The notes under the pieces: generated by a model
The model's database searches: none
Told to the model about the DNA's origin: nothing
What the model saw: the letters and a program-made list of their open reading frames with translations, nothing else
Shown: in pieces, positions 16,188 through 23,744 of the stretch
How positions within the stretch are numbered: the stretch's first letter is position 1
How the letters are laid out: every line of letters starts with the position of its first letter
Source of the DNA: Planctomycetota bacterium
Lineage (GTDB): Bacteria; Planctomycetota; SZUA-567; H5-PLA8
DNA: 64,000 bases
Direction: 5' to 3'
Assembly: GCA_027493525.1 (NCBI GenBank)
Contig: JAOSKN010000001.1
Span: 2,542,001-2,606,000, forward strand
Program-made: the position numbers and the translations under genes

Positions 16188-17264
16188 CTAGGTTGTGGCG
16201 CGAGGTATCCAACTCGTCGGCAGGATCGCACAACCCGGTGTGCCGGCGGGACCTTCGGCCAGTTCGCGCGCCAGCAGGCGGACGGCCTCGCGACCTTCGT
16301 CGCGGAACGAGGCGCGGATGGTGCTCAGCGGCGGGCGGTTCTCCGCGGCCTCGGCGATGTCGTCGTAGCCGATTACGGCGACGGAGTCGGGGACGCCGAG
16401 CGCGCGGGCCTTGAGGAACTCAAGGAGGCGCAGCGCGACGCGATCGGAGCGCGCGGCGATGGCGTCCACGCGTCCGGCGGCGGCGTCTTCGGCGGCGGCC
16501 TCGAACATCGCCTCCTCGCGCTCGGGGTGCGGCCACCAGACGCGCGCGAGCTGCAAGCCGGCTTCGGCGGCGAGTTCCTTGAGCCGTTCCGCGCGCGGGG
16601 CGGGGGCTTCCTGCGCTTCGCCCAGGTAGCCCACGCGCCGGCGCCCGCGGGCGTACAGGTGCGCGAAGGCTTCGCGGTAGCCGAGCGCGTAGTCGTGGGT
16701 CACGATCCGCTCGGTCCGCGAAGTCTGCCCCAGGATTACGTAGGGAAGTTTCCGCGCCTTGAGCACGCCCTCGAGCCGCGCGGCGAGGGTCTCCTGAAAA
16801 AGGATCGCGCCGTCGTGGAGCGGCCCGATGGCCTTCTTGAGCGCGTCGAGGTGCGGGTGCTCGTGCGGGTTCAGAAAGCGGAACCGGCAGCGCACGCCGG
16901 TCTCGTCGCAGGCCGCGGCGATGCCCTCGATGCGGTCCAGGTAGGTGTGCGGGCTGCTGCTGGCGGCCAGCGCCTCGCGGGTCCGCGAGATCAGCACGTC
17001 CAGCGTGGGCGCGCCGGCGCCGGCGGGCGGCGCGGCGGGCGCCTCGCCGACGAAGGTGCCGCTCCCGCGCCGCGCCACGAGGACGCCATCCTCGATGAGC
17101 TGACGGATGGCCATGTCGAGCGTGTCGTTGGCCACGTTCCAGCGCTCGCGCAGCGCCTGGCGCGTGGGGAGCCGGTCGCCGCGCCGGAGCCCGCGCCGCG
17201 CGATCTCGGCCTGGATCAGGACCATGACCTGCGCGTACTTGGGTTGAATGCCCGGCGCGTCCAT
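16188..17264 (-). CDS. GntR-type winged-helix regulator with a LacI-type sugar-sensing domain
   Basis: 358 residues from the ATG that has AAGGAG just upstream. Residues 1-75 form a GntR winged helix (RRGDRLPTRQALRERWNVAN, IRQLIEDGVLVARRGSGTFVGE). Residues 90-358 form a LacI/PBP1-type ligand-binding fold (GYREAFAHLYARGRRRVGYLG, DAIAARSDRVALRLLEFLKARALGVPDSVAVIGYDD, PPLSTIRASFRDEGREAV). This AraR-like arrangement usually responds to a sugar and represses sugar-use genes. A short palindrome 56 bases upstream of the start could be its own operator. The SGNH hydrolase downstream is the nearest possible target. Confidence 0.85.
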   Translation of the reverse strand: MDAPGIQPKYAQVMVLIQAEIARRGLRRGDRLPTRQALRERWNVANDTLDMAIRQLIEDGVLVARRGSGTFVGEAPAAPPAGAGAPTLDVLISRTREALAASSSPHTYLDRIEGIAAACDETGVRCRFRFLNPHEHPHLDALKKAIGPLHDGAILFQETLAARLEGVLKARKLPYVILGQTSRTERIVTHDYALGYREAFAHLYARGRRRVGYLGEAQEAPAPRAERLKELAAEAGLQLARVWWPHPEREEAMFEAAAEDAAAGRVDAIAARSDRVALRLLEFLKARALGVPDSVAVIGYDDIAEAAENRPPLSTIRASFRDEGREAVRLLARELAEGPAGTPGCAILPTSWIPRATT

Positions 17265-17319
17265 GCCGGCTCCTTGTCCCTGCGCTCTGGAGCGCACTCC
17301 GAGGGTGCTTCGAACCAAT

Positions 17320-17330
17320 CCGATTATCGG
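17320..17330. promoter_or_regulatory. Candidate operator palindrome CCGATTATCGG
   Basis: An 11-base perfect inverted repeat in the divergent promoter region between the GntR/LacI-type regulator and the HAD phosphatase gene. Its position fits autoregulation. It is short and could occur by chance. Confidence 0.3.
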
Positions 17331-17452
17331 TCTGCTTGAGCTGGCCTTCAAGCAGGGGATGGACGACGCCGTCCGAGCGGCGACCTGCGCCGGCGGGCGA
17401 CCGGGCCTCGTTTTCCCCCTGCCAATTCGGCGTCTGGCCGTACAACGCTCCC

Positions 17453-18136
17453 ATGCCCGAGCCCGCTTCGAGCCCTCCGCGCGCCGCGTACTTCGACGTG
17501 GACGGCACGCTGGCGCGTTCGGACATCGTCGGCCCGCTGATCCTGATCAGGAAGCGCCTCCAGAACCCGCTCGCGCACGCGCTCTGGCTGGCGGCGCTCC
17601 CGCCGCGCGGGCTGTACTGGTACCTGCTCGACAAGCGCGACCGCGCGGCCAGCAACCGCGCGATCTACGCCTGCTACGGCGGCCTGGACGCCGCGCGCGT
17701 GAAGGCGCTGGCCGGGGCCGTTTACGAGGCCTATTGGACGCCGCGGCTCTTCCCGCTGGCCCGCGCGCGCCTGGACGCCTTGAAGGCCGGCGGCGCGCGG
17801 CCGGTCTTCGTCACCGGGGGGCTGGATTTCCTCGTCGAACCGCTGGCGCGCGATTGCGGAGCCGAGGTCATCGCGCCGGCGTTGGAAGAGCGCGGCGGGC
17901 GCTTCACCGGGCGGCTGGCGGGCGAGCCGCTCGCGGGCGAGGCCAAAGCCGAAGCGCTCCGCGCGCACGCCCAGGCCCGCGGCATCGACCTCGCGGCGAG
18001 CCACGCCTTCGGCGACGCCTTCGGCGATATCCCGATGCTCGAAACCGTCGGCCATCCGGTCGCGGTGAATCCCGGCCGGCGGCTCCGCAAGCACGCGCGG
18101 GAGCGCGGCTGGCCGGTGGAGTGGTGGGGGGTGTGA
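17453..18136 (+). CDS. HAD-IB family phosphatase (SerB-like)
   Basis: 227 residues. HAD motif I is FDVDGTLAR (Asp15, Asp17), motif II is VFVTGGLDFLV, motif III Lys lies near KAEALRAHA, and motif IV is AFGDAFGDIPMLE. The helical cap between I and II is typical of subfamily IB (phosphoserine phosphatase and related enzymes). It hydrolyses a small phosphate ester; the substrate cannot be assigned, and some family members act on phospholipid or phosphoserine substrates. The ATG was chosen because upstream in-frame codons give a non-homologous Pro/Ser-rich extension. It is divergent from the regulator. Confidence 0.82.
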   Translation: MPEPASSPPRAAYFDVDGTLARSDIVGPLILIRKRLQNPLAHALWLAALPPRGLYWYLLDKRDRAASNRAIYACYGGLDAARVKALAGAVYEAYWTPRLFPLARARLDALKAGGARPVFVTGGLDFLVEPLARDCGAEVIAPALEERGGRFTGRLAGEPLAGEAKAEALRAHAQARGIDLAASHAFGDAFGDIPMLETVGHPVAVNPGRRLRKHARERGWPVEWWGV

Positions 18137-18141
18137 ATAAA

Positions 18142-18162
18142 ACGTGAAACGTAAAACGTGAA
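18142..18162. repeat. Heptanucleotide array (ACGTGAA/ACGTAAA)
   Basis: Three 7-base units starting 6 bases after the phosphatase stop codon, in the gap between convergent genes. Confidence 0.6.
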
Positions 18163-18187
18163 GACGATGTCAGGAGTTTCTGCACTA

Positions 18188-18214
18188 CTCCGCGCCCTCT
18201 GCGAACTCTGCGGT
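18188..18214. repeat. Nonanucleotide array (CTCTGCGGT type)
   Basis: Three 9-base units (CTCCGCGCC, CTCTGCGAA, CTCTGCGGT) close to the 3' end of the minus-strand GT-C gene. The same family occurs at 13115 (other orientation), 23688 and 61439. Confidence 0.6.
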
Positions 18215-18231
18215 GAAACCCGGCTTTGCGG

Positions 18232-19923
18232 TCACGGCAGCCGCTCGTAGACGATGAACTCCGGCGCGGGCGGCTCCGGGTCGGCGTCCACGCGCTTCCA
18301 GCCCGGCAGGTCGAAGTCGAGGCGCCCGGCGCCCAGGTCGCGGACGTAGGGCTTCAAGAGCGCCTCGCGGCGCTGCCAGGTCTGCGGCTCGACGATCAGA
18401 TACCGCGCGCCGCGCTCGGCGGCGAACGCCTCGAAGGCCGGCCAGTCCTCGAAGGGCGGCACAAGCCACGCCGGATACGGCGGCGGGAGGAGCCAGAAGA
18501 CGTCGTTGCGCGGCCGGAAGTAGCTCGTCACGAGCGTCGGCGCGCCGCGCTTCACCGTGTGTTCCAGCAGCCAGGCATGCAGATACGCAAAGCGCGGCGG
18601 GGGCTCCAGCGGCGCGCGCGGCGAGCCGAGGCCTTCGACTCGCAGCGTAAGGCCCAGCGCGAGGGCCGCGAGCAGGGCGAGCGCGCCCAGCGCGCCGCAG
18701 CGGAGCCGCTCGCGCCGCGCCCGCAGCTCCCGCGCGCGCGTGGCGCGCAGGAAATGCCCCAGCCCGCGGAGCGCGTACCAGCCCAGGAGCGGCGAGAGCA
18801 TCGCGACGAAGCGCAGCACCGACGTGAAGCGCGCCCACCAGGCGAAGAGCGCGAGGGTCAGGAGCACGAAGGCCAGCGCAAACGCGCGCCGGTCGCGGTC
18901 CGGGTCGGCGAGCAGCCCCAGCAGCGCGGCCAGCAGGAGCAGCGGCACGAGCAGGACCGAGTAGCGCCACGCCGGCCAGCGGAACGCCGCGACGAGTTCC
19001 TCGGCGGCCACCGGCAGCCCCCCGGCGAAGCGCTTGAGCGCGAACTCCGCGCCGTGCGCCTCGAGGAACTCCGCCGCGCCGCCGCGGCCCTCCAGCAGCC
19101 GCTCGTCGTAGTCGGCCAGCCAGGCGAACCGCGCGTTGCGGTTGTGGAGCGGGTTGCCGTGGCGCGCCGCGTTGTTCCAGAGCAGCGGCAGCCCGGCCAA
19201 CACGAAGCCGGCGGCGAAGAGCCCCAGCGCCTTCGGCGCGGCGCGCAGGTCCTCGCGCAGCGGTTCCTTCTTCCAGAGCCGGACGAGGAGCTCGCGCAGC
19301 AGCGCGAACGCGAAGGCCAGCGCGAGCACGCTCACGGTGGCCTTGAGCAGCCAGGCGAGGCCCGCCGCCGCCCCGGCCCAGGCCCAGCGCCCGCGCGGGC
19401 GGAGTGTCCCCGAGAGCAGCAGCCAGGCCGCGAAGAGCGGCGCGTAGACGAGCGGCTCGGCGGCGATCAGCGCGCCCGGATGGAGCCAGCCGTGCGAGGC
19501 GCCCAGCAGGAGCGCCAGCCCCAGGCCGGTCCGGCGCCCGCTCGCGCGCGCGGCCAGCGCGTAGACGGCCAGCAGCGCGAGCCAGAACAGGGCCGCTTGC
19601 AGCAGCCGGAACGGGCGCACGCTCGCCAGGTCCCGCGCCGCGAAGGTCGAGCCCAGCAGCGGCAGCGCGGGGTTGCGGTTGTCGAAGGGATACTCGCCCT
19701 TGAAGCACGCGCCGAGGAAGCCCGCCGCGCCGCCGTGTTCGGCGATCCAGCAGGCCTCGTGCAGGAAGTTGCATTCGTCGGCGGCGGGGAGGCGGTCGTA
19801 CGCCTGGCTGTAGGCGTTCAGCGCGGCCAGCGCCGCCAGGACCGCCGCGGCGCACGGCGCGATCCAGCGCATGCGCCGCCAGCGCCTGCGGGCCTTGGCG
19901 GATGGACTGGTGCGGTTCGGCAT
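18232..19923 (-). CDS. GT-C-type membrane glycosyltransferase (ArnT/PMT-like)
   Basis: A 563-residue multi-pass membrane protein. After the first helix comes LPAADECNFLHEACWIAEHGG, the acidic first-loop motif typical of GT39/GT83-type enzymes that use polyprenyl-phosphate sugars. About ten further hydrophobic helices follow (for example LALLLGASHGWLHPGALIAA, SVLLVPLLLLAALLGLLA), then a soluble C-terminal domain of about 120 residues. Such enzymes attach sugars to lipids or proteins on the outer side of the membrane. Donor and acceptor are unknown. A second protein of this type is encoded at 48.5 kb. It is a single gene, convergent with the phosphatase. Confidence 0.72.
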   Translation of the reverse strand: MPNRTSPSAKARRRWRRMRWIAPCAAAVLAALAALNAYSQAYDRLPAADECNFLHEACWIAEHGGAAGFLGACFKGEYPFDNRNPALPLLGSTFAARDLASVRPFRLLQAALFWLALLAVYALAARASGRRTGLGLALLLGASHGWLHPGALIAAEPLVYAPLFAAWLLLSGTLRPRGRWAWAGAAAGLAWLLKATVSVLALAFAFALLRELLVRLWKKEPLREDLRAAPKALGLFAAGFVLAGLPLLWNNAARHGNPLHNRNARFAWLADYDERLLEGRGGAAEFLEAHGAEFALKRFAGGLPVAAEELVAAFRWPAWRYSVLLVPLLLLAALLGLLADPDRDRRAFALAFVLLTLALFAWWARFTSVLRFVAMLSPLLGWYALRGLGHFLRATRARELRARRERLRCGALGALALLAALALGLTLRVEGLGSPRAPLEPPPRFAYLHAWLLEHTVKRGAPTLVTSYFRPRNDVFWLLPPPYPAWLVPPFEDWPAFEAFAAERGARYLIVEPQTWQRREALLKPYVRDLGAGRLDFDLPGWKRVDADPEPPAPEFIVYERLP

Positions 19924-19972
19924 GTCCGGAGCATCCTACCCTCCCATGCCGAGTCCGGGAAACCGAAGCGCG

Positions 19973-21253
19973 TCAGCGCTCGAGGCGCAGCGCTTCCTGG
20001 CCTTCTTTCTTCCAGACGCGCTGGATCAGGCCGGGCTTGCCGCCGATCCCGTGCGCGGGCAGGGGTTCGACCTTGGCCGGCTCCAGCGCCGCCAGGAGCG
20101 TCTTGACCAGATTGCGGGCTTCGATGCCGCCCTGGTCCTTGCGCGCTTCGAGGAACGGCTTGGCGAGGTCGCCCAGCGCGGCGAAGCGGTCCGCGGCGGC
20201 CTTGCGCGCCTCGAAGTTCTCGTGCTCGAAGTCCGCGTACCACGCTCCCATGGCCTGATCGAGTTCCGGCAGCCAGCTGAGCCGTTCGGTCTCGCCCGGC
20301 AGATGGTCGAAGACCATGCCCACGCGCGCCAGCTCGTCGGGGGCGGGGGTGATCGTCAACGGGAACATCGCGTCGAAGGCCGCGCGTGGCATCGCGCCGC
20401 AGACGAGGAAGCCGGGGTGCTCCAGCAGGTCGGGTTTCCAGATCTCCACGATCGCGCGCGCTTCGTCTTCGGTCATGCCCAACTCGCGCCACTGCTTGCG
20501 GCAGGCTTCCAGGGTCCGCTCGTCGTCCCACGGCGTCTTGAGCAGCGCTTCGCGGTCGAGTTCGGCGCGGCCCTTGGCCTCGAGCTTCTCGACGACGCGG
20601 CCCCAGCGGGTCTTGCCGTCGTTGAGGATCACGACGCACGGCCCGGCGGGGGTCTCGGCGGTGTTCGAGAGGATCAATTGCAGCGCGGTGACGCGCCCGC
20701 GTACGGCCGGCTCGCGCTGCGCGGTGCCCTCGTAGAATAGGAAGCGTTCGCTCCCTTCGGCGGTCTGGACGTAAAGCCCCGGCACCTTCCGCGCGACCGA
20801 CCACCAGTGGCGCTCGGCGGCTTGCGGGAGGTTCTCCGGCGGAGCGGCGCGCAGCGTGCCGGTCCATTCCATCCCGATGGCCAGCGTGCGCCCCGCGCCC
20901 ATGCTCCAGAAGGTCTCTTCCAGCAGCTTGGGCTTGGGGTAGTAGCAGAGCGGGAAGCCTTCGGCGGTGAGGACGCGGACGGTCACGTCCTTGTCCGGCG
21001 CGCCGTAGAAGTGCAGGACGGGCTTGTTCCAGCCGCGGAACTCCTCCTTGGGCGTGTAGACCTGATGGTGCCGGAGCGCGAAGCCGGGCAGGTCGGCGAG
21101 CAGTTCGCTCGGCGCGCCGAGGCGCGTGCCTTCGCTGGTCGCGGCGCGGACCATCACGCCCCATTCATGGACCACGAACTTCGGCGCGGGCTCTCCGGCA
21201 TGGAGCGCCGCGGCCTGAAGGAACAGCATTCCCAGGAACGCCCATGCGCGCAT
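19973..21253 (-). CDS. Secreted protein of unknown function
   Basis: 426 residues starting at an ATG with GGAGG 10 bases upstream; the signal peptide is MRAWAFLGMLFLQAAALHAG. The mature protein starts with VVHEWGVMVRAATSEGTRLG and is of mixed alpha/beta type without repeats or membrane helices. The opening HEWGVMVR looks like a motif of proteins seen in planctomycete-type genomes, but no named family is recognised. A C-terminal helical segment is rich in Ala/Glu/Lys. It is transcribed towards the GT-C gene with a 49-base gap, so they may be co-transcribed. Confidence 0.65.
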   Translation of the reverse strand: MRAWAFLGMLFLQAAALHAGEPAPKFVVHEWGVMVRAATSEGTRLGAPSELLADLPGFALRHHQVYTPKEEFRGWNKPVLHFYGAPDKDVTVRVLTAEGFPLCYYPKPKLLEETFWSMGAGRTLAIGMEWTGTLRAAPPENLPQAAERHWWSVARKVPGLYVQTAEGSERFLFYEGTAQREPAVRGRVTALQLILSNTAETPAGPCVVILNDGKTRWGRVVEKLEAKGRAELDREALLKTPWDDERTLEACRKQWRELGMTEDEARAIVEIWKPDLLEHPGFLVCGAMPRAAFDAMFPLTITPAPDELARVGMVFDHLPGETERLSWLPELDQAMGAWYADFEHENFEARKAAADRFAALGDLAKPFLEARKDQGGIEARNLVKTLLAALEPAKVEPLPAHGIGGKPGLIQRVWKKEGQEALRLER

Positions 21254-21432
21254 GATGAAGCATCCTCCGATTGGCGGCAAACCACGTGGGCATTCGACGC
21301 GGGCCCGCCATGGAGGTTACTACAAGGGGAGAGGGGCGTTGTCCACATGGTGCAAAGGTTCAAGGGCCGCGGGCGTCTGCCTTGCGGGGCTTCTCTTTCG
21401 CTGCCCCCGCCGCCCGGTAGACTGGGACCGCC

Positions 21433-23634
21433 ATGGGCTTTCTGAACGCGCTGCTCCTCGCCGGCACGGCCACCTTCGCGATCCCGGTCGTGATTCACCT
21501 GATCTTCAAGCTGCGCAAGCGCCGCCTGGTCTTTTCCTCGCTGCGCTTCCTGCAGCAGTCGCTGCTGCGCGAGTCGAAGCGGCTGCGGCTGCGCGACCTG
21601 ATCCTGCTGCTCCTGCGCTGCGCGGCCTGCATCCTGATCGCGCTGGCCTTCGCGCGCCCCTACCGCGCGGGGCAAGTGCTGGCCGGTCCGACGGGCGAAC
21701 TGCGCGAGGACCTGGTGCTCGTGCTTGACGACACGCCTTCGATGGCCGCGCAGGACGGCGCGGCGACGCGCTGGCAGGCGGCGCAGGAGCAGGCGCTGGA
21801 GGCGGCCGCGGCGGAGAACCTGGAGCGGCTGGGGCTGGTGCTGGTGGGCGAGCCCGGGCGGCCGGAGGTCGAACTCTCGCGGAACTTCGAGGCCACGCGG
21901 GAGGCGCTGAAGAAGCGCGCGCGGCCGTCCTACGCCCGCGGGCAGCCCGCGCAGGCGCTGATCACGGCGCTGGACCTCCTGGCCGACAGCAGCGCCCCGC
22001 GCCGGCGCGTGCTGTACATCGGGGACCTGCAATTGAACCAGGTGGACCGCGCGGCGTTCGGCGAGGCCGCCAACCGCGCCGTCTCCGGCGCGCGCCCCAC
22101 GCAGGTGGAACTCCGCCCGCCGGCCTTCGGGAAGCCGCCGGGCAAGCTGAACAACTTTTCCGTCGAGTCCGTGCAGGCGCGCAGCGACGTGTGGATCGAG
22201 GGCCGCCCCGTCCGCTTCGCCGCGCGCGTGGCCAACCACGGCGACGGCGAGGCCGGCGCGCTGGTGGTGAAGCTCGTCAGCGGCGACAAGGTCCTGGCCC
22301 AGCGCACCGTCGGCCTGGGGCCCCACGACGCCCGCGAATTCGAACTCCAGGCGTCCTTCCCGCGACCCGGCGAGGTTCACGGCTACGTCGCCATCGAGCC
22401 CAAGGACGCCCTGCCCGACGACGACCGGCGCCTCTTCGCGCTCAAGCTCCGCAGCAGCATCCGCACGCTCGTCGTCGAGGACAGCCTGCTCGAGCGCAAC
22501 AGCTACAACGACGAATCCTATTACGTCCGCATGGGGCTGGACCCGCGCCCGCGCGGCGCCGAGGAGCCCGAACCCGGCCAGGGAGGCGGCTACGTCCGCG
22601 TGGGCGCCCTGGCCGTGAAGGACCTCACCCCGGCCGCGCTGAAGGACTGCGACGTGCTCTTCCTGGCCGGCGTCACCGAACTGCCCGCGGCGACGCTGGC
22701 CACGCTCGAAGAGTCCGTCCGCAAGGGCCTCAACCTGGTCGTCTTCCTGGGCCGCGCCAAGGGGGAGATCTCGGAAGGTTTCTACTCCGGGCCGTTCTGG
22801 AAGAACGGGGAGGGCCTGCTCCCCGCGCGCCCCGGGACGCGCTTCCTCGGCGACCTGCTGGAGAAGAAGTACGACGGGCTCGACACCTTCGCCGCCGACC
22901 ATCCGGTCTTCCAGGCCTTCAAGGGCGAGGTCGAACAGGAATTGCGCCGGCCGCAGTTTCTGCGCCATTACCAGCCCGACCCCAAGGACCTGAAGGCCGG
23001 CTCCCGCCCCGCAGGGCAGATCCTGGCCAGCTTCAACGACGGCAGCCCGCTGCTGGTGGAGCGCCCCTTCGGCCAGGGCCTGGTGATGATGTTCAGCTTC
23101 TGCGCGCGGGCGGAGGACGACACGACCGACCTGCCCAAGCGGAAGATCTGGGTGCCTCTGCTGCATCAGGTCGTCCGCTACCTCTCGGGCGTCGACCAGG
23201 GCGCGCAGCGCAACCTGACGGTGGGCGACGACCTGGCCCTTTCCACGTTGGGCATCGAGCCGACCACGACCGTGCGCCTGACTCGCCCGGCGCCGCACAG
23301 CGACACCCTGGAACTGGCCGGGTCCGAGGTTGTAAGCGTGGATACGATTGGAATTTATACGGGCGCGTACCAGCCGGGCGCACTGGTGCAACAAGCCCAC
23401 TGGGCTGCCAACTTGGACCCGCTCGAAAGCGACCTGAAATCGGAAGATTTAGCCGCCGTGCAAGGCCTCTTCGCGTCTAACCTTAGTGGTGATAAGGAGG
23501 ACGAGGGTCCGCGCCTGCGCCACCAGGCCGACGACGAGCTCAAAGCGCAGGCCCCCGATTGGCGATACCTTCTCGTGGCCGCCCTGGTCTGCCTGCTGTT
23601 GGAAGTAGGGTTGAGAGACTTCTGGGGCGACTGA
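21433..23634 (+). CDS. BatA-type membrane protein with a VWA-like domain
   Basis: 733 residues. The first 75 residues match the BatA N-terminal domain (GTATFAIPVVIHLIFKLRKR, then RLRDLILLLLRCAACILIALAF), with two membrane helices. A VWA-like region follows with a variant metal site (VLDDTPSM in place of DxSxS). The long extracytoplasmic part has beta-sandwich segments and a Rossmann-like segment (CDVLFLAGVTELPAATLATLEESV). The C-terminus is a last membrane helix (YLLVAALVCLLLEVGL). BatA proteins usually work with a MoxR ATPase and DUF58 proteins in envelope stress or complex assembly; those partners are not in the window. The DUF4175-like gene 110 bases downstream is the usual companion in planctomycete-type genomes. 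Confidence 0.8.
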   Translation: MGFLNALLLAGTATFAIPVVIHLIFKLRKRRLVFSSLRFLQQSLLRESKRLRLRDLILLLLRCAACILIALAFARPYRAGQVLAGPTGELREDLVLVLDDTPSMAAQDGAATRWQAAQEQALEAAAAENLERLGLVLVGEPGRPEVELSRNFEATREALKKRARPSYARGQPAQALITALDLLADSSAPRRRVLYIGDLQLNQVDRAAFGEAANRAVSGARPTQVELRPPAFGKPPGKLNNFSVESVQARSDVWIEGRPVRFAARVANHGDGEAGALVVKLVSGDKVLAQRTVGLGPHDAREFELQASFPRPGEVHGYVAIEPKDALPDDDRRLFALKLRSSIRTLVVEDSLLERNSYNDESYYVRMGLDPRPRGAEEPEPGQGGGYVRVGALAVKDLTPAALKDCDVLFLAGVTELPAATLATLEESVRKGLNLVVFLGRAKGEISEGFYSGPFWKNGEGLLPARPGTRFLGDLLEKKYDGLDTFAADHPVFQAFKGEVEQELRRPQFLRHYQPDPKDLKAGSRPAGQILASFNDGSPLLVERPFGQGLVMMFSFCARAEDDTTDLPKRKIWVPLLHQVVRYLSGVDQGAQRNLTVGDDLALSTLGIEPTTTVRLTRPAPHSDTLELAGSEVVSVDTIGIYTGAYQPGALVQQAHWAANLDPLESDLKSEDLAAVQGLFASNLSGDKEDEGPRLRHQADDELKAQAPDWRYLLVAALVCLLLEVGLRDFWGD

Positions 23635-23657
23635 CTCGAGGGCCTCAGGTGAGTTTC

Positions 23658-23714
23658 ACCGCAGAGAGCTGAAAGATTCGAACCAGTCTCTGCGCTCTTT
23701 GCGTACTCTGCGGT
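23658..23714. repeat. Inverted pair of nonanucleotide arrays between batA-like and DUF4175-like genes
   Basis: The left arm begins ACCGCAGAG. The right arm is CTCTGCGCT, CTTTGCGTA, CTCTGCGGT (23688-23714). The outermost 12 bases are perfect inverted repeats (TTCACCGCAGAG at 23655-23666 and CTCTGCGGTGAA at 23706-23717) around about 39 bp. They could form a hairpin in the transcript between the two genes. Confidence 0.65.
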
Positions 23715-23744
23715 GAATAGAGCTTAGCGGCAGGAGACCGAGGC

